A DNA stretch of 64,000 nt from the NCBI RefSeq assembly GCF_000420085.1, contig NZ_ATUG01000001.1, positions 1,364,001-1,428,000 of the forward strand. Direction: 5' to 3'. How positions within the stretch are numbered: the first letter of the stretch is position 1; the number at the start of each line of letters is the position of its first letter. Made by a program: the position numbers and the translations under genes. This DNA is from Desulfospira joergensenii DSM 10085. Its GTDB lineage: Bacteria; Desulfobacterota; Desulfobacteria; Desulfobacterales; Desulfobacteraceae. A model generated the notes under the pieces. The model saw only the letters and a program-made list of their open reading frames with translations, did no database searches and was not told the origin of the DNA. Of this stretch, positions 1 to 8,579 are shown piece after piece.

Positions 1-75
1 TTCAAAATCTCCGTACCTTGATTTCATGGACGCAAATGTATTTCCTGTTTTTACCACGATGATCTTTTTATCCAT
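1..75 (-). CDS. Class I glutamine amidotransferase (GMP-synthase-like), N-terminus only
   Basis: The first 25 codons of a minus-strand gene are present; it runs off the left edge. The visible peptide begins MDKKIIVVKTGNTFASMKSR and continues RYGDFE. This matches the N-terminus of stand-alone class I glutamine amidotransferases, where a first beta strand is followed by a KTG turn and a GDFE segment. The catalytic Cys-His-Glu residues would lie outside the window. The ATG at 75 is 32 nt downstream of the preceding chelatase stop, so the two are probably cotranscribed. The substrate is unknown and the family call rests on a short stretch. Confidence 0.5.
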   Translation of the reverse strand, partial: MDKKIIVVKTGNTFASMKSRYGDFE

Positions 76-107
76 GTCCCGGCCACGGACCTCTTTTTCA
101 TTTGGTT

Positions 108-503
108 TCAATCTGCCCTTTCCCCCTCCGGCCGGGGTACCCCTTCCCTGACTTCATTGAGGATGACATCCTCAATGGATTCAAGGGCCCCCAGATGCCG
201 GGTGATAATGAAATCCACACCTGGATGGGTCTTTTGGGCCTTTTCAATGCATTCCGGCAGATCCTGAAGAACATGGGTGCCCACGGCAATGAAAAAAGGA
301 AAAATGAAAATTTTTTTTGCCCCTCTTTGAACCAGGGTTTCCATGACCTCTTCCAGACCCGGCTCTGTAAACTGCAGAAAAGCATGTTCCACAAAATGGA
401 ACTCATCTGCTGCCTTTTTTGCCAGTCTTTCCACCAGGGCTTCAACCTCCAGGGCGGTTTCCTTTTTCCTGCTGCCGTGGGCGGCAATGACAAGGGCTTT
501 CAC
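108..503 (-). CDS. CbiX-like sirohydrochlorin chelatase (small form)
   Basis: This 131-residue protein starts with the family pattern ALVIAAHGSRK and carries a single chelatase domain, the length of the short CbiX/SirB type that works as a homodimer. The His in AAHGSR is the expected metal-binding residue. The family inserts Co2+ or Fe2+ into sirohydrochlorin on the way to cobalamin or siroheme; both would be needed here, since a siroheme sulfite reductase lies nearby. The start is GTG at 503, set by an AGAGGAG Shine-Dalgarno seven bases upstream. A partial amidotransferase follows in the same direction. Which metal is used cannot be told from the sequence. Confidence 0.8.
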   Translation of the reverse strand: MKALVIAAHGSRKKETALEVEALVERLAKKAADEFHFVEHAFLQFTEPGLEEVMETLVQRGAKKIFIFPFFIAVGTHVLQDLPECIEKAQKTHPGVDFIITRHLGALESIEDVILNEVREGVPRPEGERAD

Positions 504-776
504 TTTTGTACTCCTCTGATTCTTTATATAATCATAAAAACGGAAACAGACATTATTGAAACAGCCTTGTACCCGTTTTGCATGGCGGACGGGTCATAAA
601 TCCGGAGCATAAAAAACACCGGAATAAATCTCCAAAAGTTTACCATACCACTTCAGAGACTATATCAATTATGGTTCGGCCTAGGCAAGCTTTCCAATGC
701 CTGTCCCGAACATTTTCGAAAAGGCCCCAGGCACCCTCTTTGCGGTTAAGTCTTCTTGTTGCTTTATCAAAACCCT

Positions 777-805
777 TTGACTCTTTTAGGGGATTGGACT
801 ATACT
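777..805 (+). promoter_or_regulatory. Sigma-70-type promoter upstream of the GAF gene
   Basis: TTGACT at 777-782 and TATACT at 800-805 are separated by 17 bp, a near-consensus housekeeping promoter. It is the clearest signal in the 470-bp stretch 504-973, which holds no convincing gene. It points at the GAF gene at 974 and would leave a leader of about 160 nt. No known leader structure was recognised in it. Confidence 0.5.
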
Positions 806-973
806 TATTCCATCCTTATGAATGAGTTCCATCCTGTCTCATTTGCCTTTTCCCTGACCGGCTTGTCCTGATTTTCAGCCTCTCTTAAAAATTGTTTTCC
901 GGATTGCCCATGGCCCGGAGCAGGCGTTTCTGCCCGGAGCCGGATCTTATAATTTCAACCAAAGGAGGCCCAG

Positions 974-1591
974 ATGGACAAACACGCCATGTACTACGAC
1001 ACCCTTATCAAGGTCACCACAGCCATTTCCCAGTGCAAGGATCCGGAAGATGTTGCACTGATAACGGCGGAAAGCGTAAAAACAGCATTTAAGGCAAAAG
1101 GCTGTTCGATTTTCCTGGTCGACCGCGACACCCGGGAACTGGGACTTGTGGCATCATACGGGTTGAGCGAGGAGTATCTCAACAAGGGTCCCATTCACTT
1201 TATGCAGACCATCAAGGAAGCCAAGGATGCGGTACCCGTTGCCATTTACGATGTCATGGATGATCCCAGGATCCAATACCCTGACCAGGCCCGAAAAGAG
1301 GGAATCGTCTCCCTGCTCGGGGTTCCCATCATCAGCCACGATAAAGTCATCGGTGCCCTCCGGGTCTACACCAAGGAACACTGGGAATTCTCCTACAACG
1401 ATATCACCCTGGTCCAGGCCGTGGCCCTGATCTGCGGCATGGCCATGGATATGTGCAGAATGTACAAGGGGTATAAAACCAGTATCGAGATTCTCAAGCA
1501 CATGAGAGGGCAGGATGCATACCGATCCAATAAATGGACCCCTTATGAAGGGGTTCCCAGGAGTGTGGATCAGTCCATTTGCGATTATTGA
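974..1591 (+). CDS. Stand-alone GAF-domain protein
   Basis: The 205-residue soluble protein is essentially one GAF domain (about residues 10-165), recognisable from the pattern CSIFLVDRDTREL, then GIVSLLGVPIISHDKVIGALRVYT, then FSYNDITLVQAVA. GAF domains bind small ligands or cofactors and usually regulate attached output domains; none is present here, so it may act on a separate partner. The ATG is placed by AAAGGAGG five bases upstream. It is a single-gene unit, convergent with the sulfite reductase gene. The ligand is unknown. Confidence 0.75.
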   Translation: MDKHAMYYDTLIKVTTAISQCKDPEDVALITAESVKTAFKAKGCSIFLVDRDTRELGLVASYGLSEEYLNKGPIHFMQTIKEAKDAVPVAIYDVMDDPRIQYPDQARKEGIVSLLGVPIISHDKVIGALRVYTKEHWEFSYNDITLVQAVALICGMAMDMCRMYKGYKTSIEILKHMRGQDAYRSNKWTPYEGVPRSVDQSICDY

Positions 1592-1610
1592 TAAAGGGGC
1601 GGCAATTGTC

Positions 1611-1657
1611 CGGGAAAACCGCGAGGGCCTGAGAAATTCCTCCTGCGGTTTTGTCCG
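1611..1657. terminator. Hairpin between convergent genes
   Basis: An AAAACCGC-GAGG arm at about 1615-1626 pairs with CCTC-GCGGTTTT at 1639-1652. The A-run before and T-run after the stem would serve as a terminator for both the GAF gene and the convergent sulfite reductase gene. Confidence 0.45.
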
Positions 1658-1675
1658 AAAATCAAACGGGACTCG

Positions 1676-2338
1676 TCATAAACCAAGGTCTTGTTTAATG
1701 GTATCCAGGCCCAGACGGTCGACCATCCTTCCCATGCGCTCCCGCTTTGAGTTCTCCCGATAGTACTCAACCACCCGGGCCACCATGGATTTGGCATCTT
1801 CAAAGGAGAGATCTTCAACAAGAAGGTCGGCCAGCCGGGGACGGGCCGAGCCGTTCCCGCCGATGGTAAGGGTCCACCCATCCTGGGTTCCGTATAAAGC
1901 AATATCTTTGATGCAGTTTTCTGCGCACTGGATCTTGCACCCGCTGACCCCCATCTTCATCTTGCTGGGCAAAACCATTCCATGGTAGATCCTGTCCAGT
2001 TCCAGACCCATTGCCAGGCTGTCCTGCTTGCCCAGCCGGCAGAATTGAGTTCCCGGGCAGACCTTGATGCTCCTGACGCAGAGCCCTGTTGCCTGCCCCG
2101 GGTCCATGCCCAATTTTTTCCAGATCTCATCCACCTGGCCTTCTTCAATCCCGATCATGGCGATCCTGGCGGCGCTGGTGATTTTTAATGCAGGGACCCC
2201 GTATTGTTCCGCAGCATCTGCAATTCTGCGCAACTGATCCGGATTGACCAGTCCGCAGGGCAGGTGGGGGGCAATGGCGTATTTGGGTTCATCCTTGCCC
2301 CTCTGCCGGATCACTCCTTTTTCTCCGTCTTTTAACAT
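1676..2338 (-). CDS. Small assimilatory-type sulfite/nitrite reductase hemoprotein
   Basis: The 220-residue protein has the siroheme/[4Fe-4S] ligand pattern CPGTQFC (C-x5-C) followed about 35 residues later by CKIQC (C-x3-C). It also has the substrate-side [15 protein letters not shown] segment. The length fits the low-molecular-weight assimilatory-type sulfite reductase known from Desulfovibrio vulgaris, rather than the 45-kDa DsrA/B subunits. The ATG at 2338 overlaps the upstream epimerase stop by 7 nt and has GGAGA seven bases before it; the longer ORF reading into the epimerase gene is rejected. Translational coupling to a sugar-nucleotide gene is odd. The physiological role (assimilatory or detoxifying) is open. 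Confidence 0.8.
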   Translation of the reverse strand: MLKDGEKGVIRQRGKDEPKYAIAPHLPCGLVNPDQLRRIADAAEQYGVPALKITSAARIAMIGIEEGQVDEIWKKLGMDPGQATGLCVRSIKVCPGTQFCRLGKQDSLAMGLELDRIYHGMVLPSKMKMGVSGCKIQCAENCIKDIALYGTQDGWTLTIGGNGSARPRLADLLVEDLSFEDAKSMVARVVEYYRENSKRERMGRMVDRLGLDTIKQDLGL

Positions 2339-3357
2339 GAAAGATTCTCCATATACCACTCTGCCGCCAGGTCGAGTCCCTGGCCGACAGAAAATTGAGG
2401 TTTGTATCCCAGAAGCTTGCCTGCCTTTGATATATCTGCCAGGGAGTGCCTGACATCTCCGGCCCTGAAGTCCCGGAAAACGGGATTGAGGCCTGCGCAC
2501 CGGGGATATGCACGGACCACCCGGTCCTTGATCATGACAAAGAGCTCATTTAAGCTGGTCCTTTCCCCAAAGGCCACATTGTACACCTCATCGGCGGCCT
2601 CGTCCCCTGCCAGGGCGGAAAGCAAATTGGCCTGGACGCAATTGTCAATATAACAGAAATCCCGGCTGGTCTCGCCGTCTCCGTTGATATAGACCTCCTC
2701 TTCCCGGACCATGGAGGCGAACCAGAGGGGGATCACGGCGGCATAGGCCCCAAAAGGATCCTGGCGCCGGCCGAACACATTGAAGTACCTCAGGCCGATG
2801 GTCTTAAACCCATAGGTGGAGGAAAACACCTCTGCATAAAGCTCATTTACATACTTGGTCACGGCATAAGGCGAAAGGGGCTTGCCGATCTTATCCTCTT
2901 TCTTGGGAAGTCCGGGGTGGTCGCCGTAGGTGGAGCTGGAAGCGGCATAGACAAACCGCCTGACTTTGGCATCCCTTGCCGCCGTAAGTATGTTTAAAAA
3001 GCCCGTGATATTGTTCTCATTGGTGGTCAGGGGATCGGCAACAGATCTTGGGACCGATCCCAGGGCCGCCTGGTGCAGCACATAATCCTGGCCGGTGCAG
3101 GCTTTTTGGCAGATCTCGAACCGGGTGATGTCTCCCTGGATAAACCTGAAATTTTTCCATTTTTCCGGCCCGACAGCAGCCTTTACCTGATCCAGGTTAT
3201 GCTGGAACCCGGTGGAGAAATTATCCACGCCGGTTACCTTCTGGCCGAGATTCAGCAGGGTTTCCAGGAGATTGGACCCGATAAACCCGGCACATCCGGT
3301 TATCAGCCAGGAAAAGGATTCTCCATTTAATCTGTCCTGCAATTTTTCAAAACTCAT
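2332..3357 (-). CDS. UDP-N-acetylglucosamine/glucuronate C4-epimerase family (WbpP/TviC type)
   Basis: This 341-residue extended SDR protein has the Rossmann motif [10 protein letters not shown] near residue 20. The active-site Ser is in [13 protein letters not shown], and the Tyr/Lys pair in [14 protein letters not shown]. It also has the [21 protein letters not shown] substrate segment typical of WbpP/TviC. The family interconverts UDP-GlcNAc(A) and UDP-GalNAc(A). The gene next upstream is the matching dehydrogenase (tviB type), so the pair would supply UDP-GalNAcA for a capsule or O-antigen. Its stop overlaps the start of the sulfite reductase. The exact sugar is inferred from family and neighbour. 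Confidence 0.85.
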   Translation of the reverse strand: MSFEKLQDRLNGESFSWLITGCAGFIGSNLLETLLNLGQKVTGVDNFSTGFQHNLDQVKAAVGPEKWKNFRFIQGDITRFEICQKACTGQDYVLHQAALGSVPRSVADPLTTNENNITGFLNILTAARDAKVRRFVYAASSSTYGDHPGLPKKEDKIGKPLSPYAVTKYVNELYAEVFSSTYGFKTIGLRYFNVFGRRQDPFGAYAAVIPLWFASMVREEEVYINGDGETSRDFCYIDNCVQANLLSALAGDEAADEVYNVAFGERTSLNELFVMIKDRVVRAYPRCAGLNPVFRDFRAGDVRHSLADISKAGKLLGYKPQFSVGQGLDLAAEWYMENLSC

Positions 3358-3414
3358 TTTTTTACTCTTTTAGTTTGTACGGCGTAACTTTTTCGCTTTC
3401 AGCTTTAGGCTGCT

Positions 3415-4704
3415 TTACAACCTCCAGAAACTCACACCATTCTGCCTGACCTCTTCCGGGTCGAGCATACACTTCACATCCACCAGGCATCCGTTTTCAC
3501 CCAGGCGCCCGACAAAGTCTGACACGGATCTCTTCCTGTACCATTCATGGGGAACGGCAAGGATGACCGCCCCCAGGTCTTTTAACTCCTCCCAGGAACG
3601 CAGGTTCACCCCGTAATACTCCAGGGCCTCCTTGGGATCGGCCATGGGATCATGGACCAGGACCTCACACCCGTATGAATCCAGCTCCTGGATGATATCC
3701 ACCACCCGGGTATTTCTTAAATCCGGACAATCTTCCTTAAAGGTCAGTCCCAGGACACCCACACGGGTCTCCTTGACATGACGTCCCTGCTGGATCATCA
3801 TCTTCACGGTCTTTTCCACCACAAACCGCCCCATATTGTCGTTGATCCGCCGGCCGGCCAGGATAACCTCGGGATGATACCCCTCGGACTCGGCCTTAAA
3901 GGTCAGGTAATAGGGATCCACCCCGATGCAGTGCCCCCCCACCAGACCCGGGGTGAACTTTAAGAAGTTCCACTTGGACCCGGCCGCTTCCAATACGTTT
4001 TTCGTATCAATGCCCAGGCGGTCAAATATCAGGGAGAGCTCGTTCATCAGGGCGATATTCAGATCCCTCTGGGTATTTTCAATCACCTTGGCCGCCTCGG
4101 CCTCTTTAATGGTCTTTGTCCGGTGAACCCCGGCAGTGACAATGGCCTCGTAGAGACCGGCCACCTGCTCCAGAGTGGATTCATCGTCCCCGGATACCAC
4201 CTTGACAATGGTGGTCAGGGTATGTTCCTTGTCCCCGGGATTGATCCGCTCCGGAGAGTATCCCACATGGAAGTCCTGCTTCCATTTCATCCCGGATTCT
4301 TCTTCAAGAATAGGCACACAGATATCCTCGGTGACCCCCGGGTATACCGTGGACTCAAAAATAACCACAGAGCCTTTTTTCATGACCTTACCCACGGTTC
4401 TGGATGCACTTTCCACGGGAAAAAGATCGGGTCTTCTGGCCTTGTCAATGGGGGTGGGCACGGCCACAACGATAAAATCCGCATCCGACATCATTGCCGG
4501 GTCTGTGGTGGGGGTGAAATGGACCGCCTGTTCAAACTCCTTCTTGGACACCTCCCCTGTGGGGTCTTCATGGATTTTGCAGTTTTCAACGATGCTCTGC
4601 TTCAGATCAAATCCGATGGTCTTATATTTTCTTGCGAAATTTACGGCAAGGGGCAGACCCACATACCCCAGTCCCACAACGGCTATTGTCTTTTCATCTG
4701 TCAT
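3415..4704 (-). CDS. tviB: UDP-N-acetylglucosamine 6-dehydrogenase family (TviB/WbpO type)
   Basis: The 429-residue nucleotide-sugar dehydrogenase opens with IAVVGLGYVGLPLA (NAD-binding). It carries the catalytic-Cys segment LVGGHCIGVDPYYLT near residue 270 and the C-terminal domain marker GLTFKEDCPDLRNT. The family oxidises C6 of UDP-HexNAc to the uronic acid with two NAD+. The VGGHCIGVDPYYL segment and 425-430-residue length place it with TviB/WbpO rather than with UDP-glucose dehydrogenases. The epimerase follows 57 nt downstream, matching the tviB-tviC gene pair of Vi-antigen-type pathways. No glycosyltransferases are in the window, so the final polymer is unknown. Confidence 0.87.
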   Translation of the reverse strand: MTDEKTIAVVGLGYVGLPLAVNFARKYKTIGFDLKQSIVENCKIHEDPTGEVSKKEFEQAVHFTPTTDPAMMSDADFIVVAVPTPIDKARRPDLFPVESASRTVGKVMKKGSVVIFESTVYPGVTEDICVPILEEESGMKWKQDFHVGYSPERINPGDKEHTLTTIVKVVSGDDESTLEQVAGLYEAIVTAGVHRTKTIKEAEAAKVIENTQRDLNIALMNELSLIFDRLGIDTKNVLEAAGSKWNFLKFTPGLVGGHCIGVDPYYLTFKAESEGYHPEVILAGRRINDNMGRFVVEKTVKMMIQQGRHVKETRVGVLGLTFKEDCPDLRNTRVVDIIQELDSYGCEVLVHDPMADPKEALEYYGVNLRSWEELKDLGAVILAVPHEWYRKRSVSDFVGRLGENGCLVDVKCMLDPEEVRQNGVSFWRL

Positions 4705-4877
4705 TGCCCTACCCTTTAACTATAAATATTTAGAGTCCATCCTGTGCCCGTTGAGCACAATCGATATCGCCCGTTCAGGTATAACCGCAATTATTATTCC
4801 ATGAAATGCTTTTTGTAAAGGGCTCCGGGGCGAAAAACCCCTGATTTTAATCATTTTTAAATACGGATAAAAATATT

Positions 4878-4910
4878 GAAGACCGGAAGGGCCAACCCCT
4901 TCCGGTCTTC
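4878..4910 (-). terminator. Rho-independent terminator downstream of acs
   Basis: A perfect 14-bp stem (4878-4891 with 4897-4910, arm GAAGACCGGAAGGG) surrounds a 5-nt loop. Read on the minus strand it is followed by AATATTTTTATCC. It lies about 100 bp past the acs stop. The rest of 4705-5012 holds the tviB promoter region and no gene. Confidence 0.75.
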
Positions 4911-5012
4911 TGGAGGAAAAGAACTATTTTATGGACCCGATTTGGCCCGGGGCCCCGATCTAGCCCCGGACCAAAACAGGTCCCGGCTCCTTACGGGCGC
5001 CGGGGCCAGGGT

Positions 5013-6980
5013 CTATTGTGTCAGTTCTTTGTGACACTCGATCAAATTACCGACCACTTCGGGATCGGCCAGGGTGGAAATATCGCCGAGCTGGTCAAAT
5101 TCGTCCGTGGCTATTTTCCGCAAGATCCGGCGCATGATCTTGCCGGACCGGGTCTTTGGCAGGGCCGGTGCAAAATGGATGATGTCCGGGGTGGCAATGG
5201 GCCCGATCTCCTTTCTGACATGATTTTTCAATTCCGCCAGCAGGGAATCGGAAGGCTCGCTGGTGACATTCAGGGTGACATAGGCGTAGATGCCCTGGCC
5301 TTTGATGTCATGGGGGAATCCGATCACGGCGGCCTCGGCCACCTCCTTGTGGCTGACCAGGGCAGACTCCACTTCCGCGGTTCCCATCCGGTGTCCGGAT
5401 ACGTTGATGACATCGTCCACCCGGCCCGTGATCCAGTAGTAGCCATCCTCGTCCCGGCGGCAGCCGTCACCGGCAAAATAGTACCCGTCAAACATCTCAA
5501 AATAGACTTTTTCAAACCGTTCATGGTTGTTGTAAACCGTCCGCATCTGACCGGGCCAGGGTTCTTTGAGGGCCAGGATCCCGTCGCAGGCCCCTTCAAG
5601 GGCCTGGCCCTGTTCGTTGAGAATCACAGGGTTCACTGAAAAGAAGGGCAGAGTGGCAGAACCCGGCTTCTGGTCAATGGCATAGGGAAGGGGGGAAATC
5701 AGGATCCCCCCGGTCTCCGTCTGCCACCAGGTATCCACTATGGGGCATTTCTCTTTGCCCACGTGCTTGTGATACCACTTCCAGGCCTCGGGATTGATGG
5801 GCTCGCCCACGGATCCCAAAAGCCGCAGAGAGGAGAGGTTATACTTCTCCACCCATTCCTCTCCCTGGGCCATGAGGGCCCGGATGGCCGTGGGTGCGGT
5901 ATAGAACTGGTTGACCTTCCACTTGTCCACCACGGCCCAGAACCGGCCCGGATCCGGATAATTGGGCACGCCCTCGAACATGAGGCTGGTGGCTCCCTGG
6001 GACAGGGGGCCGTAAACGATATAGGAATGGCCCGTGACCCAGCCGATATCGGCGGTGCACCAATAGATATCCCCGTCATGGTAGTCAAAGATGTACTTGA
6101 ACGTGGTTCCGGTATAGACCATATAGCCGCCCACATTATGCTGAACCCCCTTGGGTTTGCCTGTGGACCCGGAGGTATAGAGAATGAATAAAGGATCCTC
6201 GGCATCCATCCATTCCACAGGGCAGTCGGCAGACTCGGCATTGGCTGCATCATGCCACCAGATATCCCGGCCTTCTCTCATTTCAATGTCCGACCCGGTC
6301 CGCTTGACCACGAAACAGGTTTCAACGGCATGGCCTTTGTCCTTGCAGAGTTCCAGGGCTGTGTCGGCATTGCCCTTGAGGGGTACGGCCTTGGCCCCCC
6401 GCATGACCCCGTCCGTGGTGACCAGGACCTTGCACAGGCTGTCCAGAATCCGGTCCGACAGGGCTTCTGCTGAAAATCCGCCGAACACGATGCTGTGAAT
6501 GGCTCCGATCCTTGCACAGGCCAGCATGGTTACGGCCAGTTCCGGAATCATGGGCATGTAGATGGCCACCCGGTCTCCCTTGCCCACGCCCCTGGATTTC
6601 AGGGCATTGGCAAACTGGCAGACCTTTTCATGGAGCTGATTATAGGAGATCTCCAGATCTTCTCCCACTGCATTGCCTTCCCAGATCAATGCGGTCTGAT
6701 CCCCCCGGGTTGCAAGATGCCGGTCAATGCAATTGTATGTGATATTGGTCTTTGCGTTTTTAAACCATTCAATAAGAATGGGTCCCTTGGACATATGAAA
6801 ATTATGGTTCCTGACCTTGTCCCACTTCTTTTCCCAGTAAAAATCTTCGGCAATCTCCGCCCAGAACCCTTCGGGGTCTTCGATGGACCTTTTATACAAG
6901 GCCTTGTACTCTTCCATGCTCTTTACCCAGGCGTTTTTCCGGTACTCTTCCTCAGGTGCGTGAAATTTAAATTCGCTCAT
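5013..6980 (-). CDS. acs: Acetyl-CoA synthetase (AMP-forming)
   Basis: The 655-residue enzyme matches Acs in length and motifs. These are the P-loop-like [11 protein letters not shown] near 265-275, WWQTETG near 415, [16 protein letters not shown] near 530, and the catalytic, acetylation-prone Lys in [11 protein letters not shown] near 615. It converts acetate, ATP and CoA to acetyl-CoA via acetyl-AMP. Three ATGs occur in a row at the 5' end; the third (6980) has the best spacing from AAGGAG. It lies 55 nt behind an OFA-family carrier under one sigma-54 promoter, which suggests acetate uptake plus activation. Confidence 0.95.
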   Translation of the reverse strand: MSEFKFHAPEEEYRKNAWVKSMEEYKALYKRSIEDPEGFWAEIAEDFYWEKKWDKVRNHNFHMSKGPILIEWFKNAKTNITYNCIDRHLATRGDQTALIWEGNAVGEDLEISYNQLHEKVCQFANALKSRGVGKGDRVAIYMPMIPELAVTMLACARIGAIHSIVFGGFSAEALSDRILDSLCKVLVTTDGVMRGAKAVPLKGNADTALELCKDKGHAVETCFVVKRTGSDIEMREGRDIWWHDAANAESADCPVEWMDAEDPLFILYTSGSTGKPKGVQHNVGGYMVYTGTTFKYIFDYHDGDIYWCTADIGWVTGHSYIVYGPLSQGATSLMFEGVPNYPDPGRFWAVVDKWKVNQFYTAPTAIRALMAQGEEWVEKYNLSSLRLLGSVGEPINPEAWKWYHKHVGKEKCPIVDTWWQTETGGILISPLPYAIDQKPGSATLPFFSVNPVILNEQGQALEGACDGILALKEPWPGQMRTVYNNHERFEKVYFEMFDGYYFAGDGCRRDEDGYYWITGRVDDVINVSGHRMGTAEVESALVSHKEVAEAAVIGFPHDIKGQGIYAYVTLNVTSEPSDSLLAELKNHVRKEIGPIATPDIIHFAPALPKTRSGKIMRRILRKIATDEFDQLGDISTLADPEVVGNLIECHKELTQ

Positions 6981-7041
6981 CATCATCTCCTTTTCAAGTC
7001 AGTTTACAAAGTTAATCACAGATTCAGGATTCAAGAAAAGA

Positions 7042-8331
7042 TCAGTTTTTCTCAATAACAGTTGCTGCCGCAGGGGCAGGTGTTCCCAATAAAGGTTCGG
7101 TCTCCTCTTCCGCTCCCGGAGCCTTGGTCACAACGGCCAGGATGGCACCGACCACAAGCAGGCCGGCAGCCATGAGATAGGCCATCTTGGGACTATTGGT
7201 ATAGGCCACGATCATCTGGGATACCCTCGGGAAGATAAAGCCGCCCACACCCCAGGCGGAAAAGACCAGGCCGTAGTTGACCCCGAAGTTCTTGAGTCCG
7301 AAGAAATCCTTTGTGGCCGAGGGGAACAGGGAGAGGTTGGTGCCGTAGTTGAACCCGATCAGGGCGGCGGCCAGGACCAGGTAGAAGACCTGATCCGGGG
7401 AGATGAACATGAGGGACGAGATCACGGCAGCCTGGAAGGTCAGCATGATAAAAAGGGTGTTTGCCCGGCCGATGCGGTCGGAAAGAATGCCTGCGACCAC
7501 CCGGCCAGAAGCATTGCCAACGGCCATGAGGGCCACAACCACCCAGGCCAGCTGACCCATGCCCTGTTTGGCCATCCCGGCCACGCTGCCGATGATCATG
7601 AGTCCGGCTCCCGAGCCCACGCAGAACATGATCCAGAGTTTATAGAAGGCACTGGTTTTCATCATTTCGCCCGGTGAAAAATCCACGAGTTTGGGAGCAG
7701 AGGCAGAAGCGGACTTAGCCTTTCCCTCGGGAACATACCCTTCCGGGGGATTGACCAGGAGCTGGGCCAAAAGAGATACGATGATCATGAATGCCACGCC
7801 GAAGATGAGCATGGACTGGCTCAGGCCGAATCTTTCAATGAGATAAATGGCCAGGGGAGCAATATATACCGAGGCCAGGCCGAATCCGGCCACGACCAGC
7901 CCTGCGATCATTCCGGTTTTTGCCGGGGGGAACCATTTGATGGCCGGCGGAGTGGCAGAGGCATAGCCGAATCCCAGGCCCAGGCCCATGAGAATTCCAA
8001 AACCCAGTATCCAGACAATCCAGGAGGTGGAAAAAGCAATGAGGATCAGGCCCGACCCGGTCAGGATACCGCCGATCACCGCGGTAATTCTCGGGCTGAT
8101 CCGGTCCTGGATCCTTCCGGCGAAAATCATGGCAAAGGCAAACACCAGGCAGCAGACTGCGTAGGGGTCGTTGAGAGAGGCCAGGCTCCAGTTGAAGAGC
8201 CCGTCCTTTGCGACAATGGAATCCTTGATGGCCATTTTAAATATGGACCAGGTATAAAGAATCCCCAGAGCCAGGTTAATTCCCAGTCCTGCAAAGGTTA
8301 CCCGCCAGCCTAAATTTTTCTGATTTTGCAT
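7042..8331 (-). CDS. OFA-family major facilitator (probable monocarboxylate carrier)
   Basis: The 429-residue protein has about 12 hydrophobic segments. It has the N-terminal pattern NLALGILYTWSIF and the GLGLGFGYASATPPAIKWFPPAKTG loop typical of oxalate/formate-antiporter-family MFS proteins. A short hydrophilic tail rich in Ala/Glu closes it. Family members carry small carboxylates. The gene sits directly before acs and behind a sigma-54 promoter, so acetate or a similar short-chain acid is the likely substrate (inference from context). Confidence 0.8.
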   Translation of the reverse strand: MQNQKNLGWRVTFAGLGINLALGILYTWSIFKMAIKDSIVAKDGLFNWSLASLNDPYAVCCLVFAFAMIFAGRIQDRISPRITAVIGGILTGSGLILIAFSTSWIVWILGFGILMGLGLGFGYASATPPAIKWFPPAKTGMIAGLVVAGFGLASVYIAPLAIYLIERFGLSQSMLIFGVAFMIIVSLLAQLLVNPPEGYVPEGKAKSASASAPKLVDFSPGEMMKTSAFYKLWIMFCVGSGAGLMIIGSVAGMAKQGMGQLAWVVVALMAVGNASGRVVAGILSDRIGRANTLFIMLTFQAAVISSLMFISPDQVFYLVLAAALIGFNYGTNLSLFPSATKDFFGLKNFGVNYGLVFSAWGVGGFIFPRVSQMIVAYTNSPKMAYLMAAGLLVVGAILAVVTKAPGAEEETEPLLGTPAPAAATVIEKN

Positions 8332-8378
8332 GATAATGATCCCCTCATATTAAATGATTGTGGTTCACATCTTTTAAA

Positions 8379-8394
8379 AGCAATCATTATGCCA
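8379..8394 (-). promoter_or_regulatory. Sigma-54 (-24/-12) promoter of the OFA carrier-acs operon
   Basis: On the minus strand the sequence reads TGGCAT, five bases, then TTGCT, matching the sigma-54 consensus TGGCAC-N5-TTGCW with exact GG-to-GC spacing. It lies about 50 bp upstream of the carrier start, with enhancer-like palindromes further upstream. Confidence 0.8.
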
Positions 8395-8473
8395 GGGGAT
8401 TATGATTTATATATCTACTTGATTTTAAAAGATTTTATATGAATTTTTCAGATACGCTCCCCTGCAGATTTTT

Positions 8474-8487
8474 ACAACTAAAGTTGT
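8474..8487. promoter_or_regulatory. Enhancer site 1 for the adjacent NtrC-type regulator
   Basis: ACAAC-TAAA-GTTGT forms an inverted repeat with 5-bp arms, extended by one T/A pair. It is the promoter-proximal copy of three sites sharing ACAAC-N4-GTTGT, about 80 bp upstream of the sigma-54 promoter. Confidence 0.65.
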
Positions 8488-8540
8488 ATTCCACGGCGAT
8501 TCGTAAAAAAAACACATGGGGAACAGGAGGATCGGCCGCG

Positions 8541-8576
8541 TTCACAACAAAAGTTGTGAATACAACTTTTGTTGTA
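8541..8576. promoter_or_regulatory. Enhancer sites 2 and 3 (tandem ACAAC-N4-GTTGT palindromes)
   Basis: Site 2 (8541-8560) is a perfect palindrome with 8-bp arms TTCACAAC/GTTGTGAA around AAAA. Site 3 (8561-8576) has arms TACAAC/GTTGTA around TTTT. Their centres are 18 bp apart. They start immediately after the stop codon of the NtrC-type regulator gene, which makes that regulator the natural ligand. Confidence 0.7.
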
Positions 8577-8579
8577 CGC

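Noticed and set aside
578..871. 97-codon + strand frame in the 504-973 gap
   Set aside because: No ribosome site, unusual composition, no recognisable protein features; a promoter lies inside it.
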